Part shown: positions 9,601 through 15,893 of the stretch, one piece after another
Layout: every line of letters begins with the position of its first letter
Position numbering within the stretch: the stretch's first letter is position 1
Source of the DNA: Porogramme epimiltina
Taxonomy: Eukaryota; Basidiomycota; Agaricomycetes; Polyporales; Polyporaceae
Direction: 5' to 3'
DNA: 15,893 nucleotides
NCBI GenBank assembly: GCA_900155495.1
Contig: FTLJ01001080.1
Span: 1-15,893 of the forward strand
Translations under genes and position numbers: made by a program
Notes under the pieces: model-generated
What the model saw: the letters and a program-made list of their open reading frames with translations, nothing else
Told to the model about the DNA's origin: nothing
The model's database searches: none

Positions 9601-9832
9601 ATATGCATGAGCGGATGGGATAGATGAGGATGGACAGATGTTCTTGGGTTCACGACTCTGTATCGTCACAATTGCTGTATTACTAGCCGCATCTCGCAAA
9701 AGCACTGTACAATAGCATAATTCAATCGTACCAGTCTTGTTCTACAACAGTGGGTATCCCGAAAGAAGTCCGCGCCAATCCCTGAACTACCGATGGCGGT
9801 GTGGTATGGATATCTGGGTGTGGAGAGACAGT
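9601..9832. other. Convergent 3' intergenic region
   Basis: This short gap lies between the HSP104 stop codon and the modelled stop codon of the minus-strand gene. An AT-rich stretch near 9700-9730 (AATAGCATAATTCAAT) is the likely 3'-end processing zone of HSP104. No coding potential is seen. Confidence 0.6.
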
Positions 9833-11907
9833 CTAACCACAATCTTCCTCCTTGACGTCTTGGAACTCCGGTCTTCGGGTGTCTTTCCTGACTTCCCGTA
9901 GGCGATTCGGATCGGAGGGTTTGTGGCTTTCAGGATGTTTCCAACATGCCTGCCACTACCCCATTTTCTCGCTTGTCAGTAATGAAACTAGGATAGTCCT
10001 GACTAGCTGAAAGCCCTCACCTCCCCGTTGATCTGTTTTACGACGATCCCCCACTCGTCCAGGTGTCCCTCGAGGTGCCGGTCTACCATGCACCCGAACG
10101 CGTCGCGCACCCACACCTCCCGCACAGTCCATTTCCCCCGACGCAGGCGTCCCCGCTCCGCCTCAGAGATCTCCCTCACCGTCGCGGCGAGGTCCGCGTC
10201 CGTCAGGTTGAGGAGGTCGATCGTGTGCAAGCACCCCGGGGAGGGGCAGCGCCACCTGAGCGCCGCACCGAGCTGCGGCGGGTGGAAGAACGCGGATGGG
10301 ATGCGCGCGGCGATGTCGGGGTCTGGGGGCGGGAGGGGGGGTGGAGAGGGCGTGCTGTCGCGCGAGGGGATGTCCGACTCGACGGAGAAGGAGGAGTCGT
10401 AGTGCGACTGCGGGAAAAGGTCGTTGTCGCCGACGTTGGACCGGTGGCGGGAGCGAGAGCGGGACGGTGTGCGGCTAGCGGAGGCCGCGAAAGGCGGGGT
10501 GCGGCGTTTCTAAGAGGGACACTCTCAGTAGGGGGCCTCTCAATGATAAGCCGTGTTCGCGAAACGTACCCTGCTTAGTTGATTCACCGCCTTGCGTTTC
10601 TGCGGTAGCTTCGTGGGGGGCAACGGCAGGTCTTCGTCCATCGGCTCGTCGAGGGGGACTTCGTCACCCTCCCACACACCCCACCGCTGTCCTTCAGATT
10701 TAAAGGCTTCCCAGCGCATCCGACGGACGTCGATGAGCCAGCGCTCCCACACGTTGGTGTCGATCCACCTGCGATTGGTCTGGTTGACTTCAGCGACAAG
10801 CCACTCGCCGTGCTCCGCGATGCGCGAAAGGACCTCGGCGCGTGAGACGTGCCGCAGTCCGTGCTCGCGGCCGTCGATGAGCTTGCCTTTGGCGCCGGGC
10901 TCGAGGTCCGAGTCCGAGTCTGAGTCGTAGTGGGGCCGGTACTTGCGTGCCTCGGAGGCATAGGCCATGTGTTTCATATATAAATCGACGAACCATTCAG
11001 GGGTGCGCTCCGGTAACGGCGTCTTGTTGTTACGGAAGTTGTTCGAGTCTGCGTCGAGGGCGAGGAGCTCCTTGAGGGTTTTCAGAAGCCGCCATCGGGC
11101 GAAGTACTGTAATAGGGGGGTCAGCGCATATCGACGATGAGCGGCACCACGCTTACGCGACGGCTGAGCTCATATGTGTGTACATGCATGGATTTGACAG
11201 TGTATCGTCGCTTTCTGGTAGTCTGTGATGGGCGACGATAGCATGAACCTTATAGGATGCTGCGACGCACTGTGCTGCAGACATTATTACGAGACCCTCC
11301 GGGGCGTATGTTGCTTCGGGGCTGTCAGCTGAGAGATTCGACTGTGACACGAATGATCAGCTCACACGTCAAATATATGGCGGCTACAGCTTTGGCAGCC
11401 TCGAAGGTCACTTTGATTCGGCCCTGGCCTGTGTCGAACCCGCGGGACTCTGCGTAGAGCGTCCTAAGTGACAGGTTGCTTGGACGGGCAAAGTGGGTTT
11501 TCCGTTTGCGCGCGCGCAGGTCGCGCTCGCGGAGCTCCTGCTCAATTGCATTGACCGCCTTCTCTGTGAGCCACGATAACGATCGAATTTCCAGCGTCCC
11601 CCTGAACCGGATGGGTGCCCGAGCGTCACGGGCCGGGTCAAATTCCGTTTGGTTCTTTTCGCATTCGGTGAGCCTACAACCAAGAACCGTTAAACCCAAA
11701 GTTGACATACGAACCACAATCCAAGTATCCGTCTCCTCACCCAGTAATGACGCCACCCCACTCCAGGAGAAACCCCCTGAGCTCGAGTGGGTTCTGTTCG
11801 GTGGTACCACCGAAGTGTGCAAGGCCAACAAAAACCTCCTCCTCTAGGAACGGACCAAAGGGGTCTTCGAGGAGAGAGCTGATGGAAACGGGACGCCCGT
11901 CGGCCAT
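9833..11907 (-). CDS. Uncharacterised multi-exon protein with C-terminal Cys/His cluster
   Basis: I do not recognise the family. Firm exons on the minus strand: 11106-10570, 10509-10021. Probable: 11222-11157 and a last exon 9949-9833 (stop TAG), entered by a GTGAGG donor with a CTGAC branch site. If that intron is retained, the protein ends after five more residues at 10003. Tentative 5' part: 11907-11741, 11673-11366, 11328-11291. The full model is 573 residues, but one intron would be only 37 nt, so the 5' half may be wrong or belong to another gene. Visible parts: an opening rich in acidic and aromatic residues (LLEDPFGPFLEEE), a basic helix near 110-135, a Trp-rich segment (YFARWRLL, WERWLIDVRR), an acidic DSDSDSD run, Ser/Arg and Pro stretches. 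At the C-terminus C460, C465, C512, H517 and H521 form a possible zinc module (WRCPSPGC ... MVDRHLEGHLDEWGI). Confidence 0.6.
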
Positions 11908-12066
11908 CCCCGGATGGAACGGCGGAGAGGGGCAGACCACAACGGCCCACGCTCCGAAAGACCCAGGATGCCGCCACTGAGCGCCGTCGGATGGTCCGCA
12001 GGGTCTGAGGCAAGCTGGGGTGTCCGAAAAAGGCGGAACATGTTGAACCTGCAGTGTCCTCGTAAC

Positions 12067-12072
12067 CACGTG
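12067..12072. promoter_or_regulatory. E-box CACGTG
   Basis: This is the palindromic core bound by bHLH factors, located 18 bp before the first NIPA ATG and 160 bp upstream of the opposite gene. A 6-bp motif is common by chance; only its position makes it notable. Confidence 0.35.
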
Positions 12073-12078
12073 CGCCTG

Positions 12079-12088
12079 CCATATTTGG
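12079..12088. promoter_or_regulatory. CArG-type box CCATATTTGG
   Basis: A perfect CC(A/T)6GG sequence, the consensus of SRF-type MADS-box factors. It lies inside a near-palindrome of 14 bp (12077-12090) with one mismatched pair. It abuts the first in-frame ATG of the NIPA gene, which hints that this ATG may lie in the promoter and that translation begins at 12177. Confidence 0.4.
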
Positions 12089-12089
12089 C

Positions 12090-14456
12090 ATGACGCAAGG
12101 ATGGGGCGTGCAGGCATCCGAGACAGCGACCGCGTCTCGTTCACGATCCACTCAGTCCCCAATCCCCACGTCCTTCATGACCGTCGCTGACGGAGACCCC
12201 AGCATCTCCATCCCCGTCGGCATTGTCATCGGACTTCTTGCGTCTTTCGTTCAATCTCTCGGCCTCACAATCCAACGCAAGAGCCATGTGCTGAACCAGG
12301 CTTTACCGGAGGAGCAACGGAAGGTTGAACACCGCAGGCCGTACGTCGCCCTCTTCTCTCTTTCATATCTGCTACTCATCTCTACACAGTCTGTGGCTTC
12401 TTGGCTTTGGTGCGTGCGCCCCACGGGTTGATACCGCTCGCCCCCTCTAACGCCTTTCCAGCGGTCTTCATATCCTCCAACCTCTTCGGCTCCCTTGTTC
12501 AAATCGCATCCCTCCCTGTTGTTATTCTCGCACCGCTTGGAGCTGTCTCCCTCTTGTGGAACGCCTTCTTTGCCCGCATCCTCCTCGGCGATGTCTTCTC
12601 CCCGTGGATGGTTCTTGGCACCCTCCTCATCGCGGGAGGGGCCGTCCTCATCGCCATCTTCGGCATAGTTCCGGAGCCCACACATTCCCTCGAGGATCTC
12701 CTCCGCCTCTTCAACAGACCGGCTTTCATAGCATACTTCTCTCTACTCGCATTTGTGGTGTTGGCCTGCCTTGTTACCGTGAGTCCTAGGCATCCGCAGT
12801 GGTCGTGTGCCTGCTAATTTGGTTGCATAGACACATCTAGTGGAATACGCTTACACCCGCCAATACAAGCCCGTGGACGTTAGCCCTCCACTGTCCCCCC
12901 TTGTGGCACCTAATACCGCCCCTTCCATCTTAACGACAACCACTACTGCAAATCATGCCGTAGATCCGACATCACCCACAGAACGCACCCCTCTCATCGA
13001 CCGCAAGCCCCATTCTCGTTCGAAATCGCCATCACCATCAACCTCTGTTACCTCCATGATCACCAGTCCACTCGCAAATACCACAAACTCTCCTCGCACA
13101 CCTATATTCCTCGCGTCGTCTTACGCATCCATATCCGGCATCCTCTCAGGCATGTGCCTGCTCTTCGCAAAGAGCGGTGTCGAGCTTCTCTTGCTTACTA
13201 TTGCCGGCGACAATCAATTTTGGAGGTGGCAAGCATGGATGCTCCTTATTGGGCTGATTGCATTCGCCCTTCTGCAACTGTGGTACATGCACAAGAGTCT
13301 GGTCCTTGCAGATCCGACTCTAGTCTGCCCACGTAAGTTACATCTGAATTGATGTTTATGCTGTACTCATTGATTCCCAGTGGCCTTCTGTTTCTACAAC
13401 CTGTCTTCAATTGTGAACGGCCTGGTCTACTTTGACCAGTTTTCGGTCCTCCCGACATCTCACCTGCTACTTGTCCTTCTCGGCATTGGCGTGCTGTTGG
13501 CGGGTGTCTGGGTGATCAGCTTCCCGCCAGAAGGTGGCCGCGGCGTTGACATCGGCACATGGACCGAAGGAGAACCAGGAACGGAGCTGATGAGCACCGG
13601 AGACGAGAGCGACATCGAAGCGCAAGACGAAGACGAGCCATTGCCCATGGACGACCAAGCGCAGGCAGACATGGAGCGTGGACGTCCGCCCAGGTCATCC
13701 GGCCTGGGCCTGCACATCATCACGGAACCCCCCACACCAATCGCCGCCCCGCAGCTCTCGCCACGGCCACCACCCAGCCCGACCCAGTCGCGGCGACGCA
13801 ACCCCGGCGCGCACGGCCGGCAACAGACGGACAGCGCGCTGCTCACCTCCCCGCCGCGCCGCTCGCTCTCGACGTACACGTCCAGCACCTTGGGGGGCGC
13901 GGACGGCGCGGCCGACGGGCACGCAGGCGCGGGCGCAAGCGCGACGCAGGGCCGGCGCCGGCGGCGCACGACGCTCGACCCCGTGCACTCGCCGCCGTTC
14001 CCGAACCCGCTCTCGCCGCCGACGGGCGGGGGGCTCAGCGGGTTCTCGATCGGGCTGTCGCCCATCAGCCCCGGGTTCTCGATCGTGCCCCGCGAGCGGC
14101 GCCGGCGCGCGACGCCGGGCGCGAGTGGGAGCAGCATCATGGGCGGGAGCGCAATTCTTGGGAGCGCGGGCGCGGGTGGGGAAGGCGCGCAGACGCAGGA
14201 GGGGGAGGGGCCGGAGGGGGCGTCGACGCTGCGCGCGCCGCTGAAGATGCGGCGGGTCGTGAGCGAGGGCGACGCGGACGCGCGGGAGCGGCTGCGGAGG
14301 GAGGGGTTGCCGTACGGGACGGACGTGGAGCGGGGCCCCGGGGACGGGCCCGGGGCGGGAGCGGGGGACGAAGAGGGCTCCGGAGGTGACGCGCTTCGGA
14401 GGGCGAAGGGCCGCTGGAAGTGGTTACGGGACGTGTTCGTGGGCACAGGGAGATGA
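12090..14456 (+). CDS. NIPA/DUF803-family membrane transporter (putative Mg2+ transporter)
   Basis: Polytopic membrane protein of the NIPA (Mg_trans_NIPA) family; animal members are linked to Mg2+ uptake, but the substrate in fungi is unproven. Exons: 12090-12340, 12390-12409 (20 nt), 12462-12778, 12831-13332, 13381-14456 (TGA); 2166 nt, 721 residues. Residues 41-64 (TM1, ending in the family signature SLGLTIQRK) and the stretch LAPLGAVSLLWNAFFAR are diagnostic. Predicted helices lie near 41-61, 85-105, 108-128, 139-160, 175-195, 289-309, 331-351, 364-384 and 392-412, nine in all as usual for the family. A Ser/Thr/Pro-rich loop (about 205-285) splits helices 5 and 6. About 305 residues after the last helix form an acidic, then Gly/Ala/Arg/Pro-rich low-complexity tail. 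The start could instead be the ATG at 12177 (692 residues), just before TM1, although its -3 base is T. Confidence 0.93.
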
Positions 14457-14879
14457 GGGCGGAAGGGCGGACCTGGGTCGGCTCGTGCTTCGCGCCTCGG
14501 TAATGGCCACTCGCCGGTGTGTGGTGGAAGTCGGGGTGGCTGGGTTACGTTCATCTCGCGCGCGGACAGCCACGGCTCTGGCACCCGTCGCCGGTGACGC
14601 GTGACGATTCAGCCACTTCATTTTCCTCTCTCGCGACCGTCGCCGCCGAGCTCCGGTAGCACTTGCTATAGTAGTAGTTAGCAGCGTCTGTGCGGAGGTG
14701 CTAGCACGTTGTTGGTCACGCCCCCGGGCTCGTGGACATAGACTCTTTTTTTCATTGATAGAGATCGACCCCCGACGTGCTTAATGCTGATATGGTGAGC
14801 GCGCCATGCGCCACTATACAATTCCCCGCCCCTCCCCCCCCTCCACTCGAGGATGGCGCATCAGAAGGGCTCCCGGTGT

Positions 14880-14887
14880 TATATAAG
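14880..14887 (+). promoter_or_regulatory. Possible TATA box TATATAAG
   Basis: A full match to the TATA consensus in otherwise GC-rich DNA, about 420 bp after the NIPA stop codon. No convincing downstream coding exon is visible, so it may be a chance match or serve a non-coding transcript. Confidence 0.25.
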
Positions 14888-15480
14888 CGTAACGCCGTCG
14901 CGGGCCACGCCGGGATTGGCAGCGCACGCCTGCCCGTGTGGGTGGGCGTTGGCACGCGTGGCTCACCGTCGTGAGCGGCAGCGGCACCGGGCGCACCCAG
15001 CGATCACTGACGCGTCGGGCTTCTCCACCCCCCTCCCCTGCACTGTTTTGCTATGTAGAACTTCCGTCCCTTGGTTAGCATGGGAGTGCGCGCGGGCGCG
15101 GGCGACGTCCGGAGGGTCCAGAATGGCCGACGGCGCACCGGAGGCGAGCTGGGGGGTTCGTGAGCAATATAAGGGTTTGATGGGGGCCGTTAGAGGGCTT
15201 TGCAGGATGTGGAGAACCTGGGGCGGAGGGCTCCCAATCGCGGCGTCCGGCGTTGCGGATCGGGGCGAGGGGGCGCGAGGGGGGCGAGGCCCGTGCGCGC
15301 GTGAGCGAGCGACGAGCGGTGGCGAGGTAATTTTGAACATATGGAAGGTGGGACGCTGGGATGGCAACGGGCGGAATGGGGCCAGCCGCACGACCGTCGA
15401 CGGGCCACAAGCAGGTGTTGGATGGTACGGGCGGGCGGACGGACGGGTGGTGTGCAGGGTGCACGCTGGAATCCGAACGC

Positions 15481-15496
15481 GCGCACGCGCGTGCGC
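15481..15496. repeat. Perfect 16-bp palindrome, alternating purine-pyrimidine
   Basis: GCGCACGCGCGTGCGC equals its own reverse complement and alternates purine and pyrimidine throughout, a classic Z-DNA-prone sequence. No function can be assigned. Confidence 0.7.
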
Positions 15497-15767
15497 AAGG
15501 GAAAGAAGGCCGAAACGTTACGACACGGGCGGTTAAACGCGCCGCCGGATGGCGTCTGGCGTGAACGGCGGCGCCAGTAGGGGGTCAACTGGTCAGGTAC
15601 GGAAGGAACGAAGCCAATCTTGGGGGCCCTGAGCACGCTAGTGCCCGTGTGGCGCAGAAACTGGGCAATCCGGAGCAGGGGCAAAACAGAGGGAGGGTGG
15701 AGGAGAGGCGGGGAAGCTGTCTCTTTTGCGCGCGCCGTCGCTTGGAGCGAGCGAGGCCGGGGCGAGC

Positions 15768-15782
15768 GGGCGGGTGGGTGGG
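15768..15782 (+). other. G-quadruplex motif with three 1-nt loops
   Basis: GGGCGGGTGGGTGGG has four G3 runs with loops C, T and T, the arrangement that gives the most stable parallel quadruplexes. A second G-rich cluster with a run of nine G lies at 15821-15833. Confidence 0.6.
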
Positions 15783-15893
15783 CGCGCTGGCGGCGGGGGC
15801 TGCCCAAACGGGGTCGAGACGGGGGGGGGTGGGAGAGGCCGCGGCAGGGGAGCGCGCTGATGCGAATATCCGGATCTCGATCGCCAGATAAGC

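Larger units (their letters stand above)
11908..12089. promoter_or_regulatory. Divergent promoter region of the uncharacterised gene and the NIPA gene
   Basis: About 182 bp separates the modelled start codons of two oppositely transcribed genes. The segment contains an E-box and a CArG-type box close to the NIPA side, listed separately. If the NIPA protein starts at the second ATG (12177), the region grows to about 269 bp. No clear TATA box is seen. Confidence 0.5.
14457..15893. other. GC-rich region with no supported gene
   Basis: The first 250-300 bases are probably the 3' UTR and end zone of the NIPA gene; a T-run lies at 14745-14752. The rest is GC-rich with open frames on both strands. 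The best plus-strand candidate opens at ATG 15123 and runs to 15536 (137 residues), but its composition (Gly, Arg, Ala) is no better than that of the opposite frames and no motif is seen. A TATA box, a GC palindrome and G-quadruplex motifs are listed separately. The region may be the promoter of a gene beyond the right edge. Confidence 0.5.

Noticed and set aside
15123..15536. 137-residue open frame starting MADGAPEASW
   Set aside because: Its composition is no better than that of the opposite-strand frames, it has no motif, and a GTGAGC donor-like site follows closely without a clear next exon.
1..15893. Transposon, CRISPR array, rRNA, or a defence or secondary-metabolite cluster
   Set aside because: I saw no terminal repeats, reverse transcriptase or transposase motifs, spaced direct repeats or rRNA sequence; the genes are ordinary eukaryotic housekeeping or regulatory genes.

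Overview
This looks like nuclear DNA from a filamentous basidiomycete, probably an Agaricomycete. It is GC-rich, the genes carry many short GT-AG introns (about 48-91 nt), and the recognisable proteins are fungal in type: an Ime2/Crk1-type kinase with a long tail, a fungal Hsp104 and a fungal NIPA/DUF803 transporter. The lineage is inferred from gene architecture, not from a search.

Five protein genes alternate in orientation. (1) Positions 1-3337, plus strand, 5'-truncated: an RCK-family (Ime2/MAK/Crk1) protein kinase, five visible exons. (2) Positions 5521-6175, minus strand: the mitochondrial complex I zinc subunit NDUFS6, five exons, one of only 6 nt. (3) Positions 6551-9600, plus strand: a complete Hsp104 disaggregase, seven exons, 901 residues. 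(4) Positions 9833-11907, minus strand: an unrecognised protein with a C-terminal Cys/His cluster; its 3' half is well supported, its 5' half is a tentative model. (5) Positions 12090-14456, plus strand: a NIPA-type membrane transporter with a long low-complexity cytosolic tail.

Genes 2/3 and 4/5 are divergent pairs with short shared upstream regions (375 bp and about 182 bp). The first carries a perfect CRE palindrome and heat-shock-element matches, as expected for HSP104. The second carries a CACGTG E-box and a perfect CArG-type box. Genes 1/2 and 3/4 are convergent. The 2.2 kb gap between genes 1 and 2, and the 1.4 kb after gene 5, hold no gene I can support; they contain hairpins, short tandem repeats, a Z-DNA-type palindrome and G-quadruplex motifs.

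I see no sign of a mobile element, CRISPR array, rRNA or convincing tRNA. I found no new multi-gene system. The most notable observation is the 6-nt microexon in the NDUFS6 gene, which supplies part of the zinc-binding CxxC motif.
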